A stretch of DNA of 51,510 nucleotides from an uncultured Flavobacteriaceae bacterium (GCA_905480425.1 CAJQQG010000074.1:1-51510); one strand, 5' to 3'; counted from the first letter of the stretch, positions 26,814 through 35,957 are shown. Notes: generated from the letters alone by a model not told the origin. Numbers and translations: made by a program.

Positions 26814-29006
26814 TTATTCCCTAACAATTTTGTCAATTCCGTTTACACTTTCTAGTTTTCGGACTAACTTATTTAGAATATTTTTATTTTGGACACTTAA
26901 TTCAATGATACCAGTAAAAAATTGATCTTCGCTGGCGAAGTTTATTTTATTTATATTTATATTACTATTATTTGAAATCATTCGTGTAACTTCGTTTACA
27001 AGACCACGGTGATCGATTCCTGTTAATTTTAGAATTGCCGAATATTCTTCTAATGATGAGTCTATCCACTTTGCTGATAGTATTCTGTATGCGAAATTTG
27101 ATTGTAATGTTAGTGCATTAGGACATTCTTTTTGGTGGACTTTAATTCCTTCATTGACTGTAACAAAACCAAAAACTGTATCTCCAGGGATAGAGTTACA
27201 ACAGTTAGCAAAACTATAGGCCAATGACTCTCTTTCTTTTCCAAAAACTAAGTTATCATATTTTTCAACAGATAGATTTTCTTGAAATGATTTTTCAGAA
27301 CCCATACTCTTTTTGAAGAAATTTATTAATGAATTATTGTAGTTGCTCGCAAATTTTTTGAGTTGCGTATTGTCCAAAGTTCCAATTTTAGTTTTGTAAA
27401 AAAGATCTTGACTTGATTTAAACTTAAAAAACAAAATCATTTGATTTATTGTTTTCTTATTAAGATTAATTTTGAGTTGTTTTAATTTTCTTCTTAAAAG
27501 TTCTTTTCCTTCTTCTGTATATTGTTTTTTTTCATCATTTATAGAAGATTTTATTATGGAACGAGCACGGGAAGTTATTACAAAATCCAACCAACTATTT
27601 AAAGGGGTGATTTTTTCAGAAGTAATTACATCAATTTGATCTCCACTTTTCAAAACTTTACTTAAAGGTACTAAGCGATCATTTACACGAACGCCTCTTG
27701 TTTTTTTACCAATTTCCGAATGTATAGAAAAGGCAAAATCTAATGCAGTTGCTCCTTGAGGTAGAGATTTTAACTCCCCTTTTGGAGTAAAAACAAAAAT
27801 TTCTTTAGCATATAAATTAAGCTTAAAATCTTCGACAAATTCTACCGCATTTCCTGTATTATTTTCTAATACTTCCTGCAATCTATTGAGCCAGCTATCA
27901 ATCCCAATATCTTTTTGTTCGCCTTGTTTGTATTTAAAGTGTGCAGCATAACCTTTTTCAGCAATTTCATGCATCCTTCTCGAGCGAATTTGAACTTCAA
28001 CCCACTTATTCATGGGGCCCATAACAGTGATATGAAGAGCTTCGTATCCATTTGACTTAGGTCCTGAAATCCAATCACGAAGACGTGTTGGGTTAGGCGT
28101 AAAGTGATCGGTTATTATAGAATAGATTTTCCAAGCAATAAATTTCTCTTTACTTCGCTGGCTATCATAAATAATGCGAATTGCAAACTTATCATAGACT
28201 TTATCTATAGATATGTTTTGGGTTTGCATTTTTCTATGAATAGAATATATAGACTTGCTTCGTCCTTTGATCACATATTTTAAACGTTCTTTTTTTAATT
28301 CAAGAGAAATAAATTTAGAAAAGGAATTAATGTAATTTTTTTGGGAATTTACACTTTCATCCATATGTTTTTTGATGGAAGCATATCTATTAGAATCTGT
28401 ATACTTGAGGCTTAAGTCCTCAAGCTCTGTTTTTATATTGTATAATCCAATTCTATGAGCAAGGGGAGCATATATGTAGAGTGTTTCAGATGCAATTTTA
28501 ACTTGTTTATATTCTGGCATTGAATCCATCGTTTGCATATTATGTAAACGATCGGCAATTTTAATAATTATAACTCTAATATCATCATTTAACGTAAGAA
28601 GCATTTTCCTGAAATTTTCAGCTTGCAAGGAAATGTTCTTATCTTTTTTAAGATTGGAAATTTTGGTGAGACCGTGTACAATTTTAGCTACAGATTCCCC
28701 AAAAAGACGTTCAATGTCTTGAAGTGTAAATACTGTATCTTCAACAACGTCGTGAAGAAGAGCTGCTGCAATAGAAGTAGCATCTAGACCTATTTGTTGT
28801 GCCACAATTTTAGCAACACTTATTGGATGAAAAACATAGGCTTCTCCAGACTTTCTTCGTTGACCATTATGTCCTTCAACAGCAGTGTCAAAAGCTAAAC
28901 GAATCATTTTTTTATCATCAGAGGTAAGCGACTGATAACTAATTCGTAATAGTTCTTTATACTGATTGGCTATTTCTTTATTTTCAATTTTCGAATCTAT
29001 GATCAT
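26814..29006 (-). CDS. Bifunctional (p)ppGpp synthetase/hydrolase (RelA/SpoT homologue)
   Basis: A 730-residue long RSH protein controlling the stringent response. The N-terminal hydrolase HD domain is intact (YVFHPISVAKIV and ALLHDVVEDT, about 58-91), and the synthetase domain has KGRSKSIYSIHRKM, YDKFAIRIIYD and EVQIRSRRMHEIAEKGYAAH. TGS (about 400-460, VFTPKGELKSLPQGATALDF) and a C-terminal ACT domain (about 655-730, GLVNEVTRMISNN) follow. Both catalytic halves look complete, so a SpoT-like dual enzyme is expected. It is followed 23 bp later by the Fur-like gene. Confidence 0.95.
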   Translation of the reverse strand: MIIDSKIENKEIANQYKELLRISYQSLTSDDKKMIRLAFDTAVEGHNGQRRKSGEAYVFHPISVAKIVAQQIGLDATSIAAALLHDVVEDTVFTLQDIERLFGESVAKIVHGLTKISNLKKDKNISLQAENFRKMLLTLNDDIRVIIIKIADRLHNMQTMDSMPEYKQVKIASETLYIYAPLAHRIGLYNIKTELEDLSLKYTDSNRYASIKKHMDESVNSQKNYINSFSKFISLELKKERLKYVIKGRSKSIYSIHRKMQTQNISIDKVYDKFAIRIIYDSQRSKEKFIAWKIYSIITDHFTPNPTRLRDWISGPKSNGYEALHITVMGPMNKWVEVQIRSRRMHEIAEKGYAAHFKYKQGEQKDIGIDSWLNRLQEVLENNTGNAVEFVEDFKLNLYAKEIFVFTPKGELKSLPQGATALDFAFSIHSEIGKKTRGVRVNDRLVPLSKVLKSGDQIDVITSEKITPLNSWLDFVITSRARSIIKSSINDEKKQYTEEGKELLRRKLKQLKINLNKKTINQMILFFKFKSSQDLFYKTKIGTLDNTQLKKFASNYNNSLINFFKKSMGSEKSFQENLSVEKYDNLVFGKERESLAYSFANCCNSIPGDTVFGFVTVNEGIKVHQKECPNALTLQSNFAYRILSAKWIDSSLEEYSAILKLTGIDHRGLVNEVTRMISNNSNININKINFASEDQFFTGIIELSVQNKNILNKLVRKLESVNGIDKIVRE

Positions 29007-29036
29007 TTCATTTTGAATATACTAAAGATTTAGGTT

Positions 29037-29834
29037 CTATTCAAATTGCTTATTCTTTCGTTGAGCCTCATACATCAAAATTCCTGCAGAAACAGATAAA
29101 TTCAATGAATCTATGTCTTTGTCCATGGGTATAATTAAATTTTGATCTGTTTTTTTAAGCCATAACGAATCTAAGCCCGAACTTTCTGTACCCATAATAA
29201 TTGCACATGGAGTTGAATAATCAAAGTCATTATAATTTATTGCCTCTGGGTGGATTGCAGCTGTTGCAATACAAATTGATTTTTTTTTCAGAAATGATAT
29301 TACCTCTAGAGAATCACCTATAGCTGAAGGAATTAAAAATATACTACCTAAGCTAGATCGAATACTGTTTGGATTATAAAAATCTGTTTTTGGGTTTGCT
29401 ACTATAACAGCATCCATTTTAGCAGCAGCAGCTGTTCGGAAAATTGCCCCAATGTTTCCTGGCTTTTCTGGGGCTTCAATTACTAGTATTATTGAACTTT
29501 CATTAAGTATTAAGTCTTCTAATTTGTGGGTTTTACTTTGAGCGATAGCAATTATTTTCTCTGATCCTGAGCGAATACTCAAACGTTCAAAAATTGAAGA
29601 CGCTAATAAAAAAACATTAGATACTTTGGACTGAGAGATAATCAGTTCAAACGAGTGTTCAGCTGCTTTATGTATAAAAACAGATTCTAGAAGATAACCT
29701 CCTTTTAAGGCTTTTTCAATCTCTCTTTCTCCTTCAATTACAAAAAGACTATGTTTTTTACGCTCCTTTGTTTTTTGAAAAAGCAAGCGTAATTTTTTTA
29801 TTTCAGGATTTTGAATACTTGATAGTGCTTTCAC
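29037..29834 (-). CDS. TrmH-family (SPOUT) RNA 2'-O-methyltransferase
   Basis: A 265-residue SpoU/TrmH-type RNA methyltransferase. An N-terminal substrate-binding subdomain (FVIEGEREIEKALKGGYLLE) precedes the SPOUT knot: motif 1 IEAPEKPGNIGAIFRTAAAA, motif 2 AIIMGTESSGL and motif 3 MDKDIDSLNLSVSAGILMYE. The modified RNA is not identifiable. The start is a GTG at 29834 (KALSSIQNPEIKK follows); no nearby in-frame ATG fits better. It lies 30 bp upstream of the rel gene. Confidence 0.9.
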   Translation of the reverse strand: MKALSSIQNPEIKKLRLLFQKTKERKKHSLFVIEGEREIEKALKGGYLLESVFIHKAAEHSFELIISQSKVSNVFLLASSIFERLSIRSGSEKIIAIAQSKTHKLEDLILNESSIILVIEAPEKPGNIGAIFRTAAAAKMDAVIVANPKTDFYNPNSIRSSLGSIFLIPSAIGDSLEVISFLKKKSICIATAAIHPEAINYNDFDYSTPCAIIMGTESSGLDSLWLKKTDQNLIIPMDKDIDSLNLSVSAGILMYEAQRKNKQFE

Positions 29835-29887
29835 TTTTGCAAGGTATTTTAAAATATAAGGAAAAATAAAAAAAGTTAATAGAAGTT

Positions 29888-30946
29888 TTAAATATCAAAA
29901 ACATTTTTTTTTGAATATGCTATTACTAGTCCTACCATTGCACTATAGCTTTTAATCCCAAGTACTTGACCGTTGGCTTTTAAGTAGTTGTCATAGCCTT
30001 TTTTTAAATAAGGCTCAAAGGGATTTTCATAAGCCTTCCAAAAAGCAGATTGTTCTTGAAAATTTTTTAATATGCCGGGTTTTAATAGTGCTAAAAGTTC
30101 TTTTGCTTTTTTTTGATTTAACTTATATAAATCTGCATAACAATATTTTAATCCAAAACTATACCCTGAAAATTTAATAAAGGGGTCTGGATTATTTATA
30201 GATGTGTAAAAAGCAATAAAATTTGCTTCATTTTCTGCTGCTATTCCAAGTTGATGAGCCATTTCATGAGCAGCCGTTGTTATGTAGTTAAAAGCGGGAA
30301 TATTTTTATTTACATGTGATTCCAAGGTAAGTGGATTTAAATAGCCAGAATATCCCATATAACTGAGTACTGAATTCCATAAAGAATTTTTTAAAAATGG
30401 TTGAACAGTATATTGTTCTTTTGTAAACATAAAATTGCGTTCTATTATGCTAGAGATAGTATCTTTTGAGTAAGGTATTTTTACTGGAATACTGTCTTCA
30501 TTACTCAGTTGTTCATGAAGTAAATTAGTTGTTTGTATTAGTTTCTCTAAAGTTTCGATTAGCTGTGTTTCATTATAAGTTAAATCATATGCTAAAGTTT
30601 TATTCAATGGAAGTCGATAATAATTTAATCCCCAACTAAGTTGAAATATTAAATGAATTAACGAAACATAAGCCAGTCCACGAAAAAGATAGGTTCGAAG
30701 TCTATTTAAAGGGCTTTTAAATAAATAAATTAAACTTCCTATGAAAGATATAATTGCTACTAAATAGATTAAATCTCCAAATGAAAAAGGAATATTTTCA
30801 AAAAAAAAGCGATGTGATTTAAAAATTAAAGGATAAATTTTTTGACTGTAGTTTGTTTCTATCCATTCAGAGTTATTTTTAGACCATTTTAAGGCCAGCC
30901 ACTGCAAGGGTATGACGCCAATTAAAAAATAGTTTATATTTTTCAT
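29888..30946 (-). CDS. DUF3810 membrane protein with HEXXH metallopeptidase-like motif
   Basis: The 352-residue protein starts with three hydrophobic segments (about 4-20, 56-78 and 88-108) and then a soluble region with TAAHEMAHQLGIAAENEANF (about 227-246). The HEMAH and the later ENEAN fit an HEXXH...E gluzincin-like zinc site. This matches the Bacteroidota DUF3810 family, whose function is unknown; a membrane-anchored zinc peptidase is a reasonable inference. The gene lies between the cyclophilin-FKBP gene (36 bp upstream, with a hairpin 8 bases before this ATG) and the SPOUT methyltransferase (53 bp). Confidence 0.82.
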   Translation of the reverse strand: MKNINYFLIGVIPLQWLALKWSKNNSEWIETNYSQKIYPLIFKSHRFFFENIPFSFGDLIYLVAIISFIGSLIYLFKSPLNRLRTYLFRGLAYVSLIHLIFQLSWGLNYYRLPLNKTLAYDLTYNETQLIETLEKLIQTTNLLHEQLSNEDSIPVKIPYSKDTISSIIERNFMFTKEQYTVQPFLKNSLWNSVLSYMGYSGYLNPLTLESHVNKNIPAFNYITTAAHEMAHQLGIAAENEANFIAFYTSINNPDPFIKFSGYSFGLKYCYADLYKLNQKKAKELLALLKPGILKNFQEQSAFWKAYENPFEPYLKKGYDNYLKANGQVLGIKSYSAMVGLVIAYSKKNVFDI

Positions 30947-30954
30947 AAAGAAAT

Positions 30955-30979
30955 AAAGACCAACTAATAGCTGGCCTTT
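30955..30979 (-). terminator. Hairpin between the cyclophilin-FKBP gene and the DUF3810 gene
   Basis: In the minus-strand RNA, AAAGGCCAGC pairs with GTTGGTCTTT around a 5-base loop, a 10 bp stem with two G-U pairs. It lies just after the upstream stop codon and is followed by a short broken U-run, then the DUF3810 ATG 8 bases later. It could be a weak intrinsic terminator or could mask the downstream start region. Confidence 0.45.
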
Positions 30980-30982
30980 TTT

Positions 30983-32059
30983 TTATTTAATTACGGTTAC
31001 AATTTCAACTTCAAAAATCAAATCTGAATTTGGTGGTACGCCTTGACCGCCGTTGGCTCCATAAGCTAGTTTATAGGGCAAGAAAAGCGTTGCTTTATCA
31101 CCTTCTTTTAGAAGTCGCAGGCCTTCCTTGAATCCTTCAATCATAGCATCTGTTTCTCCAACTCTAGCTTCAATAGGCTCATATTTTCCGGCCATTTGAC
31201 GCTGTTTATTCAGCATATTATTAGCCAAAGCAGTTGCTTCAATACTCGTTTCAAGAAGCTTGCCGTCATCAAAATAAACCGAATAATTTACGTTTACAAC
31301 ATTTGTCAAAATAACAGCAGCACCACTTCCATTTTCAGTAATGTTGTATTGAAGACCTGAAGCGGTAGTAATGGATTCTTTTTTGATTGCAAAATGTTTA
31401 GTGATATTACGATCTTTTATATATTCTTCTTTTGCATTTTTTTCTTGTGTAATTAGATTTTTTTGTTTGAAATAAGAATTAAAAACTGCTGGAGAATCAA
31501 ATTTCTTAGCTTCTTTTCCTATTCTAATAATATTAATTTCTTCAATTAAATCATTTGTAACGATACTATCAACAACTCTTTGCCCTTCAATTACTTCTCC
31601 AAAAACAGTATGTTTTCCATCTAACCATGGTGTCGCTTTATGGGTAATAAAAAATTGACTTCCATTAGTAGAAGGGCCAGAATTTGCCATAGAAAGTATA
31701 CCAGGACCTTTATGAGTTAAATCACTAAATTCATCATCAAAAGTATAACCAGGTCCACCTGAGCCTATACCCAAAGGATCTCCTCCTTGAATCATAAAAT
31801 TTGGAATGACACGGTGAAACTTTAATCCATTATAGTATTTTTTTGATTTATATTCATTGACTACATTTGAATTTTCACCTTCACTTAACGAAACAAAGTT
31901 TGCAACAGTAATGGGAGCTTTTTCATAGGCTAGTTTTATGATTATGGATCCTTTTGGCGTGATAATATCTGCATATAAGCCAGGTTCAAGATCAGGATGT
32001 TTTGTTTCACATCCTAAAAGGGCTATTGCAATAGAAAGAGTAGTATATAATTTTTTCAT
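30983..32059 (-). CDS. Cyclophilin-FKBP fusion peptidyl-prolyl isomerase, lipoprotein
   Basis: A 358-residue lipoprotein (lipobox ALLGC, Cys17) carrying two prolyl-isomerase folds. Residues about 25-190 are a cyclophilin domain (FHRVIPNFMIQGGDPLGIGS, ILSMANSGPSTNGSQFFITH, WLDGKHTVFGEVIEG). Residues about 240-358 are an FKBP domain (VNYSVYFDDGKLLETS, EGFKEGLRLLKEGDKATLFL, YGANGGQGVPPNSDLIFEVE). The active-site Arg/Phe/Gln of cyclophilin are in place. It probably helps fold exported proteins in the periplasm. The gldI-like FKBP lipoprotein gene is 14 bp upstream on the same strand. Confidence 0.93.
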   Translation of the reverse strand: MKKLYTTLSIAIALLGCETKHPDLEPGLYADIITPKGSIIIKLAYEKAPITVANFVSLSEGENSNVVNEYKSKKYYNGLKFHRVIPNFMIQGGDPLGIGSGGPGYTFDDEFSDLTHKGPGILSMANSGPSTNGSQFFITHKATPWLDGKHTVFGEVIEGQRVVDSIVTNDLIEEINIIRIGKEAKKFDSPAVFNSYFKQKNLITQEKNAKEEYIKDRNITKHFAIKKESITTASGLQYNITENGSGAAVILTNVVNVNYSVYFDDGKLLETSIEATALANNMLNKQRQMAGKYEPIEARVGETDAMIEGFKEGLRLLKEGDKATLFLPYKLAYGANGGQGVPPNSDLIFEVEIVTVIK

Positions 32060-32073
32060 TTAGGATATTTTAT

Positions 32074-32595
32074 TTAATATAAACGTTCAATTGTAAAGCG
32101 AAGAGGCTGATTAATGCCAATTTTATGACCATCACCTTGATAACCATAACAAAGGTATGAAGGAAAAAGAAAAACAACAACTTCATTAACTTTCATTATG
32201 CGAAGTCCTTCACGTAAAGCAGGCAGTAAATCTTCTTGGTCTATTCTGTAATTTACTATTCCAAGTTCCTTTTTATTATAAAGCAACTCTTTTTGGAGTG
32301 TTTCTATGGAGTATTCAAAAGACACTAGTTCTCCCTTTTGAGGAGATTTAAAGTAATCAGATGATTTATTTATATAGGCAAATAAATACCCTGATGGGGC
32401 TTTTTTGTATATATATGATGAATCTTCTTTTGCTACTTGATTCAATAAGCGTTCTTCTTCAATAAATAAATTTTTATTGTGCTTTGCGGAGCTAGTTATA
32501 TAACTAACTTCTTTTTTATTTATTGGATGCCTTGGTTCAATTTCTTGACAAGAAACTAAAAACACTAGCAGCAATAAGCTATATATTTTTTTCAT
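32074..32595 (-). CDS. gldI: GldI-like FKBP-type prolyl isomerase lipoprotein (gliding-motility associated)
   Basis: A 173-residue lipoprotein (FLVSCQE, Cys16). It ends in an FKBP core: VSFEYSIETLQKELLYNK, LLPALREGLRIMKVNEVVVF and YGYQGDGHKIGINQPLRFTI. The N-terminal part (ESxPRHPINKKE-like start, then SAKHNKNLFIEEE) and overall length resemble GldI of Flavobacterium johnsoniae, needed there for gliding and type IX secretion function. No other gld gene lies in the window. It has a 3 bp gap to the DHH gene and 14 bp to the fusion isomerase. Confidence 0.8.
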   Translation of the reverse strand: MKKIYSLLLLVFLVSCQEIEPRHPINKKEVSYITSSAKHNKNLFIEEERLLNQVAKEDSSYIYKKAPSGYLFAYINKSSDYFKSPQKGELVSFEYSIETLQKELLYNKKELGIVNYRIDQEDLLPALREGLRIMKVNEVVVFLFPSYLCYGYQGDGHKIGINQPLRFTIERLY

Positions 32596-32598
32596 TAA

Positions 32599-33606
32599 TT
32601 AGAATTGATTTGCAACTTCTTTAATTGCTTTTTCAAATCGAATTACAGTCTTTTTTATAGACTCTTTTGACATACCGCCAGCAGCATTATGATGTCCGCC
32701 ACCATTAAAATAGATTCGCGCAAAGTCGTTTACTGAAAAATTTCCTTGAGATCTAAAAGACATTTTAAGAATACCTTCCTGTTGATTTTCTATCATAATA
32801 CACGAAAAAAGAATACCCTCCATACTCAATCCGTAATTCACAAAACCTTCAGTATCACCTTTTTTATAGTCACAAGTGTTAAGTTCTTCTTGTGAAAGCG
32901 TCATATATACTATGGGAAGGTTCTTGATATGCTTCATATTAGATAGAGTAATTCCTAGAAGCTTTAATCTACTAAAGGATGCACTATCATAAATTTTTTG
33001 ATGAATATTGGAACTAGAAGCTCCTGCTTCAATTAAATGAGCTATCGCTTTGTGAGTTTTTGGTGTGGTATTTGGATATCTAAAGGAACCTGTATCTGTC
33101 ATTATCCCCGTATACAGGCAGTCGGAAATTTCAGATGTAAACGCATTTTTATTGAGCGTGTTAATTAGATGGTAAACCATTTCACAAGTAGAACTCATTG
33201 AAGGATCAGAATACATCAAAGAGGCATAATCACCTGGACTTTCGTGATGATCAATCATTATTTTAGTTGCCTTAGAACCTTTAATTAAGGGTTCTAAATC
33301 TCCAATTCTAGATAAGTTATTAAAATCAAGGGTAAAAATTAAAGTAGCAGAATCAATTTTTTGACGTACTTCTTTAGTGTCTTTATTAAATTTTAAAACA
33401 GTATCCTGACCGGGTAACCAATTTAAAAAATCAGGGTAATCATTTGGCGAAATTACAACCGCTTCATGCTTTTTTTTAAGCAAAAAAAATCTCAAAGCCA
33501 ATGTACTCCCTAAAGCATCTCCATCAGGATTTTTGTGCGGGAGAATAACAATTTTTTGAGAGGTGTTAAGGAGTTTTTGTAAATCTGATATAAAGTGCTG
33601 TTTCAT
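32599..33606 (-). CDS. DHH/DHHA1 phosphoesterase (NrnA-like oligoribonuclease / pAp phosphatase)
   Basis: The NrnA-like family degrades short oligoribonucleotides and dephosphorylates 3'-phosphoadenosine 5'-phosphate. Motifs: HKNPDGDALGSTLAL, LDFNNLSRIGD, MIDHHESPGD (the DHH triad), MTDTGSFRYPNT, and the DHHA1 C-terminal loop FNGGGHHNAAGG. I chose the ATG at 33606 (MKQHFISDLQKLL, 335 residues), which gives the usual length before the first motif. An ATG at 33630 and a TTG at 33648 are in frame upstream. A near-consensus box TATCTTTA ends 6 bases before the chosen ATG, so the transcript may be close to leaderless. The gene heads the run toward gldI. Confidence 0.9.
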   Translation of the reverse strand: MKQHFISDLQKLLNTSQKIVILPHKNPDGDALGSTLALRFFLLKKKHEAVVISPNDYPDFLNWLPGQDTVLKFNKDTKEVRQKIDSATLIFTLDFNNLSRIGDLEPLIKGSKATKIMIDHHESPGDYASLMYSDPSMSSTCEMVYHLINTLNKNAFTSEISDCLYTGIMTDTGSFRYPNTTPKTHKAIAHLIEAGASSSNIHQKIYDSASFSRLKLLGITLSNMKHIKNLPIVYMTLSQEELNTCDYKKGDTEGFVNYGLSMEGILFSCIMIENQQEGILKMSFRSQGNFSVNDFARIYFNGGGHHNAAGGMSKESIKKTVIRFEKAIKEVANQF

Positions 33607-33711
33607 AACTTGTAAAGATACTATTTTCATAATATTTAGACGGCTCAATTTTTTTTAACTATTCATTAAATTTTTAGAATTTTTAGTGAAGGACGATTTA
33701 AATACATTTAG

Positions 33712-33719
33712 TAATTTTG
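33712..33719 (+). promoter_or_regulatory. Candidate -7 promoter box (TAATTTTG) of ndk
   Basis: TAATTTTG is an exact TAnnTTTG match 15 bases before the ndk ATG, in the divergent spacer with the DHH gene. No TTTG at the usual -33 spacing is visible. Confidence 0.5.
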
Positions 33720-33734
33720 CTCTAAAGAAAAAAA

Positions 33735-34151
33735 ATGAATAATATTACACTTATGATGATTAAGCCTGATGGAGTCGAAAATGGACATATTGGGAATATC
33801 TTAGAAAAAGTAACTTCTTCTGGCTTCAAAATTAAAGCCTTGAAACTAACTCAACTAACCCAACAAGATGCAGAACATTTTTATTCAGTTCATAAAGAAC
33901 GCCCTTTTTATAGTGAGTTAGTAGCTTTTATGACTAGAGGACCAATTATTGCTGCAATCCTTGAAAAAGAAAATGCTGTAAGTGATTTCAGAACTCTTAT
34001 AGGTGCTACCAATCCCAAAGAAGCAGCTGATGGGACCATTAGAAAGTTGTATGCTACCTCAATGGGAGAAAATGCAGTTCATGGGTCTGATAGTGATGAA
34101 AATGCAGCTATTGAAGCTGCCTTTCATTTCGCAAAACGAGAGCGTTTTTAA
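33735..34151 (+). CDS. ndk: Nucleoside diphosphate kinase
   Basis: Ndk transfers the terminal phosphate among nucleoside triphosphates through a phospho-histidine. The 138 residues are the standard length, with [14 protein letters not shown] at the N-terminus and the active-site loop [11 protein letters not shown] carrying His116. It is a single plus-strand gene between two minus-strand units. Its TAA overlaps the TAA of the convergent DUF721 gene within the shared tetramer TTAA (34148-34151). Confidence 0.98.
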   Translation: MNNITLMMIKPDGVENGHIGNILEKVTSSGFKIKALKLTQLTQQDAEHFYSVHKERPFYSELVAFMTRGPIIAAILEKENAVSDFRTLIGATNPKEAADGTIRKLYATSMGENAVHGSDSDENAAIEAAFHFAKRERF

Positions 34152-34450
34152 ATCAGCACTATTTTTTTAATTAATGTCTTTTTAAGATGTTCGTTTAGTC
34201 TAGTTACTATTTTTTCAAGATCATACTTTAATTCCATTTTTAAAGGTGCTGAATGTAAAGAGACATAAAGAGTGTTATGTGAGAAACGAACCTCATCAGT
34301 ATACTGTAAAATATGTTTCCCCATCAATTCACCCCAAGCGTTACAAATTCTAATATTTTGAACACCTTTTTTTAAGGACTTTTGTTCAACAATATAATCT
34401 AACACAACTTTAATGGGCTTTGGATCAAACTTATTTTTCGAATTATTCAT
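34148..34450 (-). CDS. DUF721 (DciA-like) domain protein
   Basis: A 100-residue protein of the DUF721/DciA-type KH-like fold: [20 protein letters not shown], then [19 protein letters not shown], and [18 protein letters not shown]. In other phyla DciA-type proteins load the replicative helicase, and the neighbouring recF makes a DNA-replication link attractive, though that function is inference. Its start overlaps the upstream lipoprotein gene by 8 bp, and its stop overlaps that of ndk by 4 bp. Confidence 0.85.
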   Translation of the reverse strand: MNNSKNKFDPKPIKVVLDYIVEQKSLKKGVQNIRICNAWGELMGKHILQYTDEVRFSHNTLYVSLHSAPLKMELKYDLEKIVTRLNEHLKKTLIKKIVLI

Positions 34451-34883
34451 TGTTTAAGTTAATTAAAAGCGGTCTTTTATAATAAAAGGTTTTTTTTTCA
34501 TGTTCTAATATAAGCTTTTGATCATCAAGAAAGACTATTTTTTTAGACCACTCGTCCCAGGAGGTTTTGAAATGTAAATAAAAACCTTCTTTCCTTTTTT
34601 CTACTTGAAAAGAGGTGGCATTTGTTGAAGTTTGAAATATTCCCATCATAGATGGAGCAACTTTATTCAGAACTCCTTTTTTCTCATTAAGTATGTAATG
34701 GTCGTATAGAGGTGTTACTGAATTTGTTTTAAACACCTCACCTTGTTGCTTAACAAAATCAATTTCCCAATAACCTTTCAATTGATCAATTGAAACAGTA
34801 TTTTTCAAAGAACAGCCTATTGTTAAAGAGATGATTAATAATAGTGAAAAAGCTTTATGATTTTTATAAATCAAATATTTCAT
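34443..34883 (-). CDS. Small lipoprotein, lipocalin-like
   Basis: From the ATG at 34883 the 146-residue product has a type II signal (FSLLLIISLTIGCS, Cys24). About 115 residues of beta strands follow, with a lipocalin-like opening, LKGYWEIDFVKQQGEVF. I recognise no enzyme motif. The frame extends 26 codons further upstream into the recF end, but the lipoprotein signal fixes the start. It overlaps the 3' end of recF by 20 bp and the DUF721 gene by 8 bp, so it is embedded in a recF-lipoprotein-DUF721 unit. Function unknown. Confidence 0.75.
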   Translation of the reverse strand: MKYLIYKNHKAFSLLLIISLTIGCSLKNTVSIDQLKGYWEIDFVKQQGEVFKTNSVTPLYDHYILNEKKGVLNKVAPSMMGIFQTSTNATSFQVEKRKEGFYLHFKTSWDEWSKKIVFLDDQKLILEHEKKTFYYKRPLLINLNNE

Positions 34884-35943
34884 ATCCTGATGTTGTTTTT
34901 GAAAGTGCTTGCAGAGTTCTGTCTTTATGGGTATCTGTAATGAATATTTGTCCAAAATCATTTTGATCTACTAAGGACATAATTTGTGATACCCTAAGTT
35001 GATCCAACTTATCAAAAGCATCATCTAAAAGTAAAATAGGAGGGAAACCAGTTTTTGATTTAAGAAAATCAAATTGTGCTAATTTAAGTGCTATAAGAAA
35101 TGTTTTTTGCTCTCCTTGACTACCAAATTTTTTAATAGGATGGTCATCTTTTAAAAAGTGAATATCATCTTTATGAATCCCACAGCTTGTGTATTGAGTA
35201 ATGCGATCTTTTGCGAGACTTTCTTCAAGAAGTTTAAGGTGAGATGATTTAAAAAGTTGACTTTCAAAGATTAAGTTTATATTTTCTTCTTGGTCACTTA
35301 TAGTATGGTAGCAAGCTTTGAAAATAGGAATAAACTGGATCATAAAAGCCTTCCTTTTTTCAAAAATAGTTACACTTCTTTCAGCTAATTGTAAGTTGTA
35401 AATGTTTAAAGTGTCTGAATCAAAGGTTTGATTTAACACAAAAAATTTAAGCAAAGCATTTCTTTGCGATAGTATTTTATTATACTCTATCAAATGTTTA
35501 AGAAATTCCGCATCTGTTTGCCCAATTACAGCATCAATAAATTTTCTTCTAATACTGCTGCCTTCCGAAATTAGATCTTGATCTGCAGGTGAAATAATTA
35601 CTGTAGGAATTAATCCTAAGTGATCAGCTAGCCTTTCATATGCTTTCCCATTCCTTTTAATAGTTTTTTTCTGCCCTTTTTTAACACTACAAATGATTTT
35701 TTCTTCACGCTTGTCTTTTTCATAGCGACCTTCTAGCACAAAAAAATCACATCCAAACTGAATGTTTTGGATCGAAATTGGATTAAAATAACTTTTTCCA
35801 AAAGATAAATGAAAAATTGCATCAAGTATGTTTGACTTTCCAACACCATTGTTTCCAATAAAACAATTGATCTTGGGGTTTAGATCAAATGTTTTGTAGC
35901 TAATATTTTTGTAATTAGTAAGTGTAAGTTGTTTTAAATACAT
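34864..35943 (-). CDS. recF: DNA replication and repair protein RecF
   Basis: RecF is the SMC-like ATPase that helps load RecA at gapped DNA. The 359-residue protein shows Walker A GNNGVGKSN (30-38), an ABC signature in FGSQGEQKTFLIALKL and Walker B ILLLDDAFDKLD. The N-terminus MYLKQLTLTNYKNIS from the ATG at 35943 is typical; a TTG three codons upstream is an unlikely alternative. An exact -7 box (35950-35957) ends only 6 bases before this ATG, so the mRNA may be leaderless. The gene is divergent from the plus-strand ribH operon. Confidence 0.95.
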   Translation of the reverse strand: MYLKQLTLTNYKNISYKTFDLNPKINCFIGNNGVGKSNILDAIFHLSFGKSYFNPISIQNIQFGCDFFVLEGRYEKDKREEKIICSVKKGQKKTIKRNGKAYERLADHLGLIPTVIISPADQDLISEGSSIRRKFIDAVIGQTDAEFLKHLIEYNKILSQRNALLKFFVLNQTFDSDTLNIYNLQLAERSVTIFEKRKAFMIQFIPIFKACYHTISDQEENINLIFESQLFKSSHLKLLEESLAKDRITQYTSCGIHKDDIHFLKDDHPIKKFGSQGEQKTFLIALKLAQFDFLKSKTGFPPILLLDDAFDKLDQLRVSQIMSLVDQNDFGQIFITDTHKDRTLQALSKTTSGYEIFDL

Positions 35944-35949
35944 ATAATA

Positions 35950-35957
35950 CAAAAATA
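35950..35957 (-). promoter_or_regulatory. Candidate -7 promoter box (TATTTTTG) of recF, nearly touching the start codon
   Basis: The reverse strand reads TATTTTTG, an exact match to TAnnTTTG, ending 6 bases before the recF ATG. Transcription starting about 5-7 bases past the box would begin at or next to the start codon. No -33 TTTG at standard spacing is seen. Confidence 0.42.
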
